DNA of 64,000 nt from Pseudomonas sp. UYIF39 (lineage in GTDB: Bacteria; Pseudomonadota; Gammaproteobacteria; Pseudomonadales; Pseudomonadaceae): NCBI RefSeq assembly GCF_029963765.1, contig NZ_JALBYU010000015.1:62001-126000 (forward strand). Reading direction: 5' to 3'. The notes beneath the pieces were generated by a model that was given only the letters and a program-made list of their open reading frames with translations, made no database searches and was not told where the DNA came from. This document shows, one piece after another, positions 35,690 to 44,192 of the stretch (positions within the stretch are counted from its first letter, which is position 1; each line of letters starts with the position of its first letter). The translations under genes and the position numbers were made by a program.

Positions 35690-36511
35690 ATGAAAGTCGA
35701 ACTCGCCCAGTTGGCGGGCCGTGACAACGACACGGCTTACAACCTCGAACGCGCTCTGAAGGCGATGGCTGCCTGTGCTGCCGATACGCAGCTGATCGTG
35801 TTTCCCGAAACCCACTTGATGGGCTTTCCATCCCTTGAAGCGCTGGCCGAAGCCGCCGAACCGCTGGACGGCCCGACCGTCAGCGCCATTCAGGCGGCCG
35901 CCCGTGAACACAACATCGCGGTGGTGATCGGCATGGCCGAGAACGACAACGGCCGCTTCTACAACACCACGCTGCTGATCACCCCCGAAGGTATCGCGCT
36001 GAAATATCGCAAGACGCACCTCTGGGCATCGGATCGCGGTGTGTTCGAGGCCGGTGACCGTTACGCCACGTGTGAGTGGAACGGTGTGCGGGTCGGCCTG
36101 CTGATTTGCTACGACATCGAATTCCCGGAAACCGCCCGGGCCCTGGCGCAATTGGGTGCCGAACTGTTGATCGTCACCAACGGCAACATGGACCCTTACG
36201 GCCCGACTCACCGCACCGCGATCATGGCTCGCGCCCAGGAAAACCAGGCGTTTGCGCTGATGGTCAACCGGGTGGAAGAGGGCGATGGCGGGTTGGTGTT
36301 TGCGGGTGGCAGTGCGTTGGTGGATCCGTTGGGGACTTTGTTGTTCGAGGCCGGGCGGGAGGAGGGGCAGTTTGCAGTGGAGCTGGACCTGAATCAGCTG
36401 ACGGCGGCGCGGGAGGATTATCGGTATCTGGATGATCAGCGGCTGCGGTTGCCGGGGGAGATTGTTGAGCATGCTTGTGGATTGCGGGAGCTGATGATTC
36501 CTAAGAGCTGA
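35690..36511 (+). CDS. Nitrilase-superfamily amidase, RamA-like
   Basis: 273 residues with the carbon-nitrogen hydrolase triad E40 (FPETHL), K108 (YRKTHLW) and C140 (LLICYDIEFPE). The start (KVELAQLAGRDNDTAYNLER) and GNMDPYGPTHRTAIMARAQE closely resemble the R-stereoselective amidase RamA of Pseudomonas, which hydrolyses amino acid amides. The SD AAGGA precedes the ATG. The neighbouring permease and LuxR regulator suggest import and hydrolysis of an amide as a nitrogen source; the natural substrate is unknown. Confidence 0.85.
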   Translation: MKVELAQLAGRDNDTAYNLERALKAMAACAADTQLIVFPETHLMGFPSLEALAEAAEPLDGPTVSAIQAAAREHNIAVVIGMAENDNGRFYNTTLLITPEGIALKYRKTHLWASDRGVFEAGDRYATCEWNGVRVGLLICYDIEFPETARALAQLGAELLIVTNGNMDPYGPTHRTAIMARAQENQAFALMVNRVEEGDGGLVFAGGSALVDPLGTLLFEAGREEGQFAVELDLNQLTAAREDYRYLDDQRLRLPGEIVEHACGLRELMIPKS

Positions 36512-36537
36512 TCCGGATACTTTGTGGATTGTGCTGA

Positions 36538-36648
36538 CCTCATCGTCGGAACGCCGCCAGGAGCAAGCTCGCTCCCACATTGGATGTGTGAACTCCCGAG
36601 ATCCCCTGTGGGAGCGAGCTTGCTCCGGGCGGCGTTCCGACGATGAGG
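36538..36648. repeat. Near-perfect 41-bp inverted repeat containing REP cores
   Basis: Left arm from CCTCATCGTCGGAACGCCGC at 36538 and its complement ending at 36648 match over 41 bp with one mismatch. The inner half is the GGAGCAAGCTCGCTCCCAC REP core; the outer half is not part of the other REP copies in the window. It sits between the amidase and the APC permease. Confidence 0.9.
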
Positions 36649-36763
36649 CCCTGACAGGCAATACATCCCTGTCGGCCAAAAAACCAGAACAACAATGAAA
36701 CACCCGAAATTTAGCGCCGAACTCGGCTCTGCCATAAATCTAATAAATTCGGAGTAGTCGCTC

Positions 36764-38089
36764 ATGGCTCGTTTGCAACGCACCCTGTCATTGGGTTCGG
36801 TGGTGCTGTTCGGCATTGCCTACATGACGCCGATCATTGTGCTCGGCACCTTTGGCATCCTCGCTCAATCCACCGCCGGCATGGTCCCGGCCGCTTATCT
36901 GGCGGCGCTGGTGGCGATGTTTTTCACCGCCATGAGTTACGGCCGAATGGCCTCGGCGTTCCCCGTCGCTGGCTCGGCGTATAGCTATGTACGCAAAGCG
37001 ATCAGCCCGAAACTCGGTTTCATCGCCGGTTGGGCCGTGCTGCTCGACTACCTGTTCCTGCCGATGGCGATCTGGCTGATCGGCGCGGCCTACCTCAACT
37101 CCGCATTCCCGGCCGTGCCGCAGTGGATCTGGGTGCTGGCGTTCATCGGCATCACCAGTGCGATCAACATCGTCGGTCTGAAACTGGCCAACGGCATCAA
37201 CGCGTTGCTGATGCTGGTGCAGTTCCTGGTGCTGATCGCCTTTGTCGCGCTGTGCGTTCATTACGTCGGTGGTGATGCGAGCACGCCGTTGTGGTCGGTC
37301 AAACCGTTCTTCAACGGTGACATGCAGATGCCGCTGATCATGAGCGGTGCAGCCATCGCCTGTTATTCATTCCTCGGGTTTGACGCGGTCAGCACCCTGA
37401 CCGAAGAAACCCGCGACCCGCGCCGAACCATCCCGCGAGCGATCATGCTGATCACCCTGATCGGCGGGTTGATCTTTGTCGGCGTGTCGTACTTCGTACA
37501 GATCGCGCATCCATCGTTCCAGTTCGACAGCGTCGACTCGGCAGCCTATGAAATTGCCCGCAACATCGGTGGTGACCTGTTCGTGTCGATCTTCCTGATC
37601 GGCCTGATCGTCGGCCAGTTCGCGTCGGGTCTGTCGGCGCAGGCCAGCGGCTCGCGGCTGTTGTTCGCCATGGGCCGTGACGGCGTGCTGCCAAAATCAT
37701 TCTTCGGCACTTTGCATGAACGCTTTGGCACACCGGTCAACAGCATTCTGTTGTGCGCCGTGGTCGCGTTGCTGGCGCTGAAACTGGACGTCACCACCTC
37801 AACCTCCTTCATCAACTTCGGCGCGTTCCTGGCGTTCAGTCTGGTGAACCTGTCGGTGATCTTTCACTACTGGATTGGCGGTGAGCACAAAGGGCTGCGT
37901 GAATTCGTATTGTTCCTGCTGTTCCCGTTTATCGGTCTGGCGGCAGATTTGTGGCTGATGGTCAGCCTCGATCACCTGGCGATCTATCTGGGGCTGAGCT
38001 GGCTGGCGATTGGCGTGGTGTACCTGGCGGTGCTGACCGGCGGTTTCCGTCGTCAGCCACCGGAGATGGATTTCCAGGAGGCTACGTAG
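36764..38089 (+). CDS. APC-superfamily amino acid/polyamine permease (PuuP-like)
   Basis: 441 residues, about 12 transmembrane helices; IAYMTPIIVLGTFGI, MSYGRMASAFPVAGSAYSYV and CYSFLGFDAVSTLTEETRDP are hallmark APC sites (helix 1, helix 2-3 and helix 6-7). SD GGAG before the ATG. An AAYAAYAA-like AACAACAA lies at 36688-36695. Its last 8 bp overlap the 3' end of the convergent histidine kinase gene. It probably imports the compound whose amide is cleaved by the upstream hydrolase. Confidence 0.87.
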   Translation: MARLQRTLSLGSVVLFGIAYMTPIIVLGTFGILAQSTAGMVPAAYLAALVAMFFTAMSYGRMASAFPVAGSAYSYVRKAISPKLGFIAGWAVLLDYLFLPMAIWLIGAAYLNSAFPAVPQWIWVLAFIGITSAINIVGLKLANGINALLMLVQFLVLIAFVALCVHYVGGDASTPLWSVKPFFNGDMQMPLIMSGAAIACYSFLGFDAVSTLTEETRDPRRTIPRAIMLITLIGGLIFVGVSYFVQIAHPSFQFDSVDSAAYEIARNIGGDLFVSIFLIGLIVGQFASGLSAQASGSRLLFAMGRDGVLPKSFFGTLHERFGTPVNSILLCAVVALLALKLDVTTSTSFINFGAFLAFSLVNLSVIFHYWIGGEHKGLREFVLFLLFPFIGLAADLWLMVSLDHLAIYLGLSWLAIGVVYLAVLTGGFRRQPPEMDFQEAT

Positions 38090-39494
38090 GCGGGAACGGT
38101 TTGGATTGGTGAATCGGCAACTGGACCCGAAATGTGCTTCCCACGCCAACTTCACTGCGCACCGTAATATCCCCCCGATGTTTTTTCACGATGCCATAGG
38201 ACAGGGACAACCCCAGCCCTGTCCCCTGGCCTACCGGTTTGGTGGTGAAGAATGGGTCGAAGATTTTCAGCAGGCAGTCCGGCGCAATGCCGGCGCCGGT
38301 GTCTGCGACCTCGATCCACACCGTTTCCCCTTCAAGCCCAGTGCGCAAAGTGATGGTGCCACGCTCGGGGCCGATGGCCTGAGAGGCGTTGACGATCAGG
38401 TTCATGATCACCTGATTGATTTGCGAAGGCAGGCATTCGATGTCGGGCAGGTCCTGATATTCCTTGAGCACATCGGCCTTGTACTTGAGTTCGTTGGCGA
38501 CAATGTTCAAGGTCGATTCGATGCCCTGTTGCAGATTGGCCCACTGCCATTCCTGATTGGAGTCCACCCGGGAGAAGTCCTTCAGGTCCTTGACGATCTG
38601 CCCGACCCGGTTGATGCCGTCCTTGGATTCCTTGATCAGCAGCGGAATGTCCTCGCGCAGGAACTCCAGCTCGACCCGTTCGCGCAGTTGGTGCAAACGC
38701 TCGACGAGCTCGCTGGAGCCGATTGCCTCTTCCGCATCCCGATAGGCGTCGAGCATTTCCTGCAGCTGTTTGAAGTAGCCATCCAGGGTGCCGAGGTTGG
38801 AGGAAATGAAGCCGATGGGGTTGTTGATTTCATGAGCGACGCCGGCTGCGAGTTGCCCCAATGAAGCGAGTTTTTCCGATTGCACCAATTGGGTTTCAAG
38901 CTGTTTACGCTCGTCGATTTCCCGCTGCAACTCAACGCTGGCCTCTGTGAACTGCCGGGTTCGGCGTTCGACCATTTGCCCTAAATGGTCCATCTGCACG
39001 CTGGCCCGTTCGGTCATGTCCCATTTGGTCAGCAAAGTGTTGGCCATTTGCTGGACTTCAATGTTGTCGAACGGCTTTTTCAGGATCAACAGTCGATCAT
39101 GGGCCTTCAATCGATCGAGCAGTTCATCCCAGGAATAGTCGGAATAGGCGGTGCACACCACCACTTGCAGGCGCGGGTCGGCCTGCCACAAATGTTCGAT
39201 AGTCTGCGCACCGTCCCAGCCCTCGGGCATGCGCATGTCGACGAAGGCCAGGGCGTAGGGGCGGTTTTCCTGCAAGGCTTCGTTCAGTTTGCCCAGGCCT
39301 TCCTGGCCGCTATAGGCCGAGTCCAGCTCGAACAGCGCACTGGTTGATTTCACTTCGTTGCCAAACAGCGCGGCCTCCATCTCGTCCAGTTCGACGGTCT
39401 GTTCCGGCATGGGCGTGAGGATTTTGCGGAAATCCACGTGAATGGACGGGGTGTCATCGATCAGCAGAATGCGTCGGTTCGAAAGCTCGCTCAT
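38082..39494 (-). CDS. Response receiver - histidine kinase hybrid
   Basis: 470 residues: N-terminal receiver-like domain (RRILLIDDTPSIHVDFRKIL, phospho-acceptor in VDMRMPEGWDG, conserved lysine in LKKPFD), coiled-coil linker, HisKA with GVAHEINNP, and HATPase (NLIVNASQAIG, DTGAGI, GTGLGLSLSYGIV). No membrane helix, so cytoplasmic. Its receiver is closely similar to those of the two GGDEF-EAL proteins upstream. The start overlaps the stop of the membrane kinase by 4 bp. Lack of a DNA-binding domain means its output goes to other proteins. Confidence 0.93.
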   Translation of the reverse strand: MSELSNRRILLIDDTPSIHVDFRKILTPMPEQTVELDEMEAALFGNEVKSTSALFELDSAYSGQEGLGKLNEALQENRPYALAFVDMRMPEGWDGAQTIEHLWQADPRLQVVVCTAYSDYSWDELLDRLKAHDRLLILKKPFDNIEVQQMANTLLTKWDMTERASVQMDHLGQMVERRTRQFTEASVELQREIDERKQLETQLVQSEKLASLGQLAAGVAHEINNPIGFISSNLGTLDGYFKQLQEMLDAYRDAEEAIGSSELVERLHQLRERVELEFLREDIPLLIKESKDGINRVGQIVKDLKDFSRVDSNQEWQWANLQQGIESTLNIVANELKYKADVLKEYQDLPDIECLPSQINQVIMNLIVNASQAIGPERGTITLRTGLEGETVWIEVADTGAGIAPDCLLKIFDPFFTTKPVGQGTGLGLSLSYGIVKKHRGDITVRSEVGVGSTFRVQLPIHQSKPFPPT

Positions 39495-41302
39495 GCTTCC
39501 TCCGGTACGGTTTTCAGCGGGATCTGCAACGTGAACAGCGCACCCTTGCCCGGTCCGTCGCTTTGGGCGGTGAGGTGGCCATTCATCTCAATGGCGGCCA
39601 GCGCGCAGCTGTGCAGGCCGAAGCCATGGCCTTCCTTGCGGGTGGTAAACCCGTGGGCAAAGATGCGCGTCATGTTTTCCTCGGCGATGCCTTCGCCGTC
39701 GTCCTTGACGCTGACTTGCAGGGTCTTGTCTTCGACGATTTTGACCCCCAGGGTCATTTGTCGCGGGCGATTGCTGAGGTCGGACATGGCGTATTTGGCG
39801 TTGCTGATCAGGTTGATCAGGATCAGCAGCAACCGGTGCTTATCACCCATGACCTGCGGCACGTCGCCGTACTCCTTGACTACCGTGACGTGGTGTCGGG
39901 TCAGGGCGCCGGAGTTCATGCGCAGGGCATCTTCCAGCAATTCGCTGATGTGCAGCGGTTCCATCAGGCTGTTGGCGCCCGCGTAGGATTGCTGCGTGGC
40001 GACGATGTCCTTGATGTGGTCCACGCTTTTGGTCAGTTGGGCCAGCTCTTCGGTCATGCTTTGTTGTTCCAGGGCTATCGCGTCCACCAGTTGATTCAGG
40101 TAACCCGGTAGCAACTTGCCTTTCGCGTCCTCGGTCAGAAAGGTGCCGAGGTCGCCTGGATGGTCGTTGATCAGCTGCATGGCCTTACCCAGGCCCTGCG
40201 CTTTGCTGGCGCGCAGTTTGCGGCTCACCAGGTCGGCCGAAATGTTCACGCTGTTGAGCACGTTGCCGACGTTGTGCAGCACATTGGTGGCGATCTCGGC
40301 CATGCCGGCCTGACGCGCGGTGTCGAGCAGTTCGCTCTGGGTATCCTTGAGTTCGCGGGTGCGCTCTTCAACCCGCAGCTCCAGGTCCTCATTGGCGGTT
40401 TGCAGGGCTTTGTTGACGCGATTGATCACCGTGAAACTGCGCATCAGGTGAATCGCCAGGTACACCAGCAGCAACACCAGCAGCACTGAAAACAACAGCA
40501 TGTAGAAATGATAGCGCTGGTCGACCGCATCGGTCCGCTGCTGGTCGGTGTTCAGCAGGTTGGTAATATTGTCCAGGCGTTCGGCCACGGGAACGGCTTC
40601 GATGTTTTCCAGCAAGCGATTGACCACCGGCTGCTCACGCAGGATGAGGGAAATGTGGTTGCTCAGAATATCGATCGGACTGTGGAACTGCTCCGGTAAT
40701 CGCAGTTTGTTGACCTCCAGTTTGTTCAGCCCGAGCAGGATGTCGGCGGCCTTGTCATCGGAGGTGACCTGAGCGAACTCCAGGCTGCTGAGCAGCAAGT
40801 CATAGGTGTCGGTGGCAATGTTCTGAAGTTGCAGTTGGTCCTCATCCACCAACCGGGACAGCTGTTCCTGAATGCCGTCCTCGGCGGTGGGCAGGAACGC
40901 CAGTGAGTTGCGCAGCACGGCGTTGTGAGACTTGAACTGCTCCACCAAGCGGGTCTTTTCCTGGATGGCGTTCAGGTACGCATCATGGCTGGCGCGCCAG
41001 ACGGGCGAGTCGTTGCGGCCATGGCTCGACTCCATCGTGTCGAACCGCTCCCAAAAGGTCGTTATCTCGGTCAGCGGTGTGACCAACGGATCGTAGTTGT
41101 GACTGATGGCGACCCTGGCCTTGAGGATCTCGGTTTCCCATTGTGCGTTCAGCTGCTTGATCCGGCCGATCAAGTCCCGGGATTCGGTGTAGGTCGTCGT
41201 CTGGTTCGAGCTGGATTTGAGGTACAGAAACAGCAGCACTGAAGCCAGCATCAGGGCCACGACGCCGAGCAACGCCAGGTTGCGGCGGTTAGACATTTTC
41301 AT
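39491..41302 (-). CDS. Membrane sensor histidine kinase with DAHL-type periplasmic domain
   Basis: 603 residues from the ATG at 41302. TM1 at ~8-26, a periplasmic helical domain with LNAQWETEILKARVAISHNYDPLV (DAHL-type signature), TM2 at ~260-285, coiled coil (ELRVEERTRELKDTQ), phospho-acceptor helix with VLHNVGNVLNSV, and an HATPase domain (NLISNAKYAM, DDGEGI, GHGFGLHSCALAAIEM). The start codon overlaps the stop of the cytochrome c peroxidase gene (ATGA), so the two are co-translated; the peroxidase and this sensor may share a signal. Confidence 0.92.
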   Translation of the reverse strand: MKMSNRRNLALLGVVALMLASVLLFLYLKSSSNQTTTYTESRDLIGRIKQLNAQWETEILKARVAISHNYDPLVTPLTEITTFWERFDTMESSHGRNDSPVWRASHDAYLNAIQEKTRLVEQFKSHNAVLRNSLAFLPTAEDGIQEQLSRLVDEDQLQLQNIATDTYDLLLSSLEFAQVTSDDKAADILLGLNKLEVNKLRLPEQFHSPIDILSNHISLILREQPVVNRLLENIEAVPVAERLDNITNLLNTDQQRTDAVDQRYHFYMLLFSVLLVLLLVYLAIHLMRSFTVINRVNKALQTANEDLELRVEERTRELKDTQSELLDTARQAGMAEIATNVLHNVGNVLNSVNISADLVSRKLRASKAQGLGKAMQLINDHPGDLGTFLTEDAKGKLLPGYLNQLVDAIALEQQSMTEELAQLTKSVDHIKDIVATQQSYAGANSLMEPLHISELLEDALRMNSGALTRHHVTVVKEYGDVPQVMGDKHRLLLILINLISNAKYAMSDLSNRPRQMTLGVKIVEDKTLQVSVKDDGEGIAEENMTRIFAHGFTTRKEGHGFGLHSCALAAIEMNGHLTAQSDGPGKGALFTLQIPLKTVPEEA

Positions 41303-42258
41303 AAGGGCTTGCCTCCCCATTCACCGGTCAGGGTCTTGAGGAATTTGATGATCAGCGTCTTGTCGTCGGCAGAGGGAATACGACCGAGCTGGAACTTGAA
41401 CATCACATCCACCGCCTCTTCAAGAGTCTTGGCCGAGCCGTCGTGAAAGTACGGAGCGGTCACGGCGACGTTGCGCAGGCTCGGGACCTTGAACACGTTG
41501 CGGTCCTCTTCGTCTTTGGTGACCAGATAGCGGCCCAGGTCGGCTTCGGTGGGGTTACCCCGAGTCTTGAAGTAGTCGCCCATGACCCCGAACTTCTGGA
41601 ACATGTTGCCGCCGATGTTGACGCCCTGATGGCAGGCGATGCAGCCGTAGTCCTTGAAGCGTTGGTAACCGTATTTCTCGTCGAGGGTGAGAATGTCGGT
41701 ATCGCCTTGCAGGTATTGGTCGAAACGCGAGTTGGCGCTGATCAGCGTGCGTTCATAGGTGGCCAGGGCATTCTGCACATTGTTCATGGTCACGCCGTCC
41801 GGGTAGGCGTTGGTGAACGAGGTCTGATAAGCCGCATCGGCGGTCAGCGTCTGCACCACATGTTCCCAGTTACTGCCCATCTCACTGGGGCTTTGCACCA
41901 CGCCGTGGATCTGGGTTTCCAGAGTGTCGGCGCGGCCGTTCCAGAATTGCCGGAAGTTCAGGCTGGCGTTGAACACGCTAGGGGTGTTGATCGTCAACGG
42001 AAGGCCGGCGAAACCGATGGAAAACGCCTTGTTGTCGGCACCGCCGTTTTCCAGTCGATGGCAACTGGCGCAGGACAGTGAGCTGTCGACCGACAAGCGC
42101 GGTTCATTGAACAACTGACGACCGAGTTCGACCCGCAGTGGATTCTGTTGGGGCACCGCCGGCAGTGGTTTGAGCGCTTCATCCAGTGGCGCGGCACTGG
42201 CGCTCAGGCAGAGCGCGAACAACGGCGCCAATAGCAGACGGTGAAAGGAAGGCGGCAT
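41299..42258 (-). CDS. Di-haem cytochrome c peroxidase-family protein
   Basis: 319 residues from MPPSFHRLLLAPLFALCLSASA (signal peptide; AAGGA ribosome site). Two CxxCH haem motifs, CASCH and CIACH, plus FWNGRADTLETQ, LATYERTL, FKVPSLRNVAVTAPYFHDG (the MauG/CcpA-family segment). It reduces hydrogen peroxide in the periplasm with electrons from a c-type cytochrome. Embedded in a signalling operon between a GGDEF-EAL gene (44 bp upstream) and a sensor kinase (4-bp overlap), which is unusual. Confidence 0.9.
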   Translation of the reverse strand: MPPSFHRLLLAPLFALCLSASAAPLDEALKPLPAVPQQNPLRVELGRQLFNEPRLSVDSSLSCASCHRLENGGADNKAFSIGFAGLPLTINTPSVFNASLNFRQFWNGRADTLETQIHGVVQSPSEMGSNWEHVVQTLTADAAYQTSFTNAYPDGVTMNNVQNALATYERTLISANSRFDQYLQGDTDILTLDEKYGYQRFKDYGCIACHQGVNIGGNMFQKFGVMGDYFKTRGNPTEADLGRYLVTKDEEDRNVFKVPSLRNVAVTAPYFHDGSAKTLEEAVDVMFKFQLGRIPSADDKTLIIKFLKTLTGEWGGKPL

Positions 42259-42302
42259 CTGATAATTCCTTGGCGTAGGGCCTGTGTGTCGTTGCGCATC
42301 GT

Positions 42303-44192
42303 TCACGTGGCTGCGGATGAAAAGGGCTTCACTGACCCCAGATACCGGACGAAGGCGTCCGGCTCCACGGCTTTGCTGAAGTAGTAGCCCTGGCCTTCCT
42401 CGCATTGATGGGCCTTGAGGAAATCCAGTTGTTCGAGGGTTTCCACCCCTTCGGCAATGATGGTCAGCTTGAGGCTCCGGCCCAGGCTGATGATGGCGCT
42501 GACGAGGGCGGCGTCGTTGCTGTCGCTGCTTAAGCCGCGAATGAACGACTGGTCGATTTTCAGCACGTCGATGGGAAAACGCCGCAAGTAACTCAGGCTG
42601 GAATAACCGGTACCGAAGTCATCGATGGCCAGCCGCACGCCCATGGCCTTGAGCCGGGTCAGGGCGTTCACCGTGGTTTCGATGTTCTGCATCAACACGC
42701 CTTCAGTGATTTCCAGCTCCAGCAAGGCCGGTTCCAGACCTGTTTGTTTGAGTGTCTGTTCGATGCCGTCGACAAAGTCCCGCTGACGGAAATCGATGGC
42801 CGACATATTCACCGACATATAGATTTTCGGCAGCCCCGCGGCCTGCCAGGCGCAGGCTTGTCGGCAAGCCTCGGCCAGCACCCATTTGCTCAACGGCACG
42901 ATCAAACCGCTGTCTTCGGCCACACTGATGAAATCCGAGGGGTAGACCAGGCCGTGCCCCGGTTTTTGCCAGCGAATCAGCGCCTCGGCACCGACTACCT
43001 GGCCACTGCCCAAGTCCAGTTTTGGCTGGTAATGCAGGACAAACTCGTTGCGTTCCAGCGCCAGGCGAATGCCGCTCTCGATGCTTTGCTGATCCCGGGC
43101 GCGCTGGTTCATCTCGTCAATAAAAAAACTGTAATCATTCGGGCCGCTTTCCTTGACGTTGCGCATCGCGGTTTCGGCTTTCTTGATCAGCGCGATGGCA
43201 TCGAAGCCGTCGTCCGGGTAAATGCTGATGCCCAGGCTGGCGGTCACGCTCAGATCGTGGCCGGCAATGTGCTGGGGTGCGCGGATGGCGTTCAAGAGTT
43301 TTTCGGCGATGCCCTTGGTCTGCTGGGGATGGCGGACGTCGGCGAGGATCACCACGAATTCATCGGAACCGTAGCGAAACACCGAGTCGGACTCGCGCAC
43401 CGTCGCCACCAGGTTGCGGCCGACTTGCTTGAGCATTTCGTCACCGGCCGGATGGCCCAGGGCGTTGTTGATGCGCTTGAAGCGATCAAGGCCCAGAAAC
43501 ATCACGGCCAGTTGCTTGTCATGGCGCCGGGACAGGGCCAGGGACTGGTTCAACCGGTCACCGAGCAACGTGCTGTTGGGCAGCTCGGTCAGTACGTCGT
43601 ACTGCAACAGGTGCGACACCTTGAGCAGTTCGTGGACCCGCGCCTCAATGGTTTGCTCCAGGCTCAGGACCTTCATCGCGGCGTCCTGTGCCATCTGCCA
43701 TTTCCAGGTCAGGGCACTGGCCATCTGGCGGATTTCCAGGCTGTCGAAGGGTTTTTTCAGCACCAGCAACTGGTCGCCGAACTCCAGTCGTTCGGCCATG
43801 TCTTCCCAGGTGTAATCGGAATAGGCCGTGCACAACGCGATTTGCAGGTGAGGGTCGGCCTTCCACAGGTGTTCGATGGTTTCCAGGCCGTCCCAGCCCG
43901 GTGGCATGCGCATGTCGGTGAACGCCATGGCATAGGGGCGACCTTCGGCCTGGGCGCGCTTGACCAGTTCGAGGGCTTCCTGACCCTGATAGGCCGAGTC
44001 GAGCTGGAACGTCAGCCGATCAAGCTGCACGGTGCCGAACAGGGCTTCTTCTGCACCGGCGAGGGTCTGTTCACCTCCGGGCTCTTCACCTTCGATCTCC
44101 GGGCCAAGGATCTTGCGAAAATCCTCATGGATCGAGGGCGTGTCGTCGATGATCAGGATGCGCCGGTTAGTCCGCACGAAAGGCATTTTCAT
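42303..44192 (-). CDS. REC-GGDEF-EAL protein, probable c-di-GMP phosphodiesterase
   Basis: 629 residues. Receiver at ~10-150 (ILIIDDTPSIHEDF, TDMRMPPGWDG, LKKPFD). GGDEF domain at ~190-350 with the signature altered to YGSDEF (about residue 274). EAL domain at ~365-615 with all key motifs intact: YQPKLDL, AEALIRW, VNMSAIDF, LEITE, DDFGTGYSS, LKIDQSF, AEGVET. It therefore most likely degrades c-di-GMP, with the GGDEF as a regulatory site. It overlaps the stop of the upstream REC-PAS-GGDEF-EAL gene by 4 bp. Confidence 0.92.
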   Translation of the reverse strand: MKMPFVRTNRRILIIDDTPSIHEDFRKILGPEIEGEEPGGEQTLAGAEEALFGTVQLDRLTFQLDSAYQGQEALELVKRAQAEGRPYAMAFTDMRMPPGWDGLETIEHLWKADPHLQIALCTAYSDYTWEDMAERLEFGDQLLVLKKPFDSLEIRQMASALTWKWQMAQDAAMKVLSLEQTIEARVHELLKVSHLLQYDVLTELPNSTLLGDRLNQSLALSRRHDKQLAVMFLGLDRFKRINNALGHPAGDEMLKQVGRNLVATVRESDSVFRYGSDEFVVILADVRHPQQTKGIAEKLLNAIRAPQHIAGHDLSVTASLGISIYPDDGFDAIALIKKAETAMRNVKESGPNDYSFFIDEMNQRARDQQSIESGIRLALERNEFVLHYQPKLDLGSGQVVGAEALIRWQKPGHGLVYPSDFISVAEDSGLIVPLSKWVLAEACRQACAWQAAGLPKIYMSVNMSAIDFRQRDFVDGIEQTLKQTGLEPALLELEITEGVLMQNIETTVNALTRLKAMGVRLAIDDFGTGYSSLSYLRRFPIDVLKIDQSFIRGLSSDSNDAALVSAIISLGRSLKLTIIAEGVETLEQLDFLKAHQCEEGQGYYFSKAVEPDAFVRYLGSVKPFSSAAT

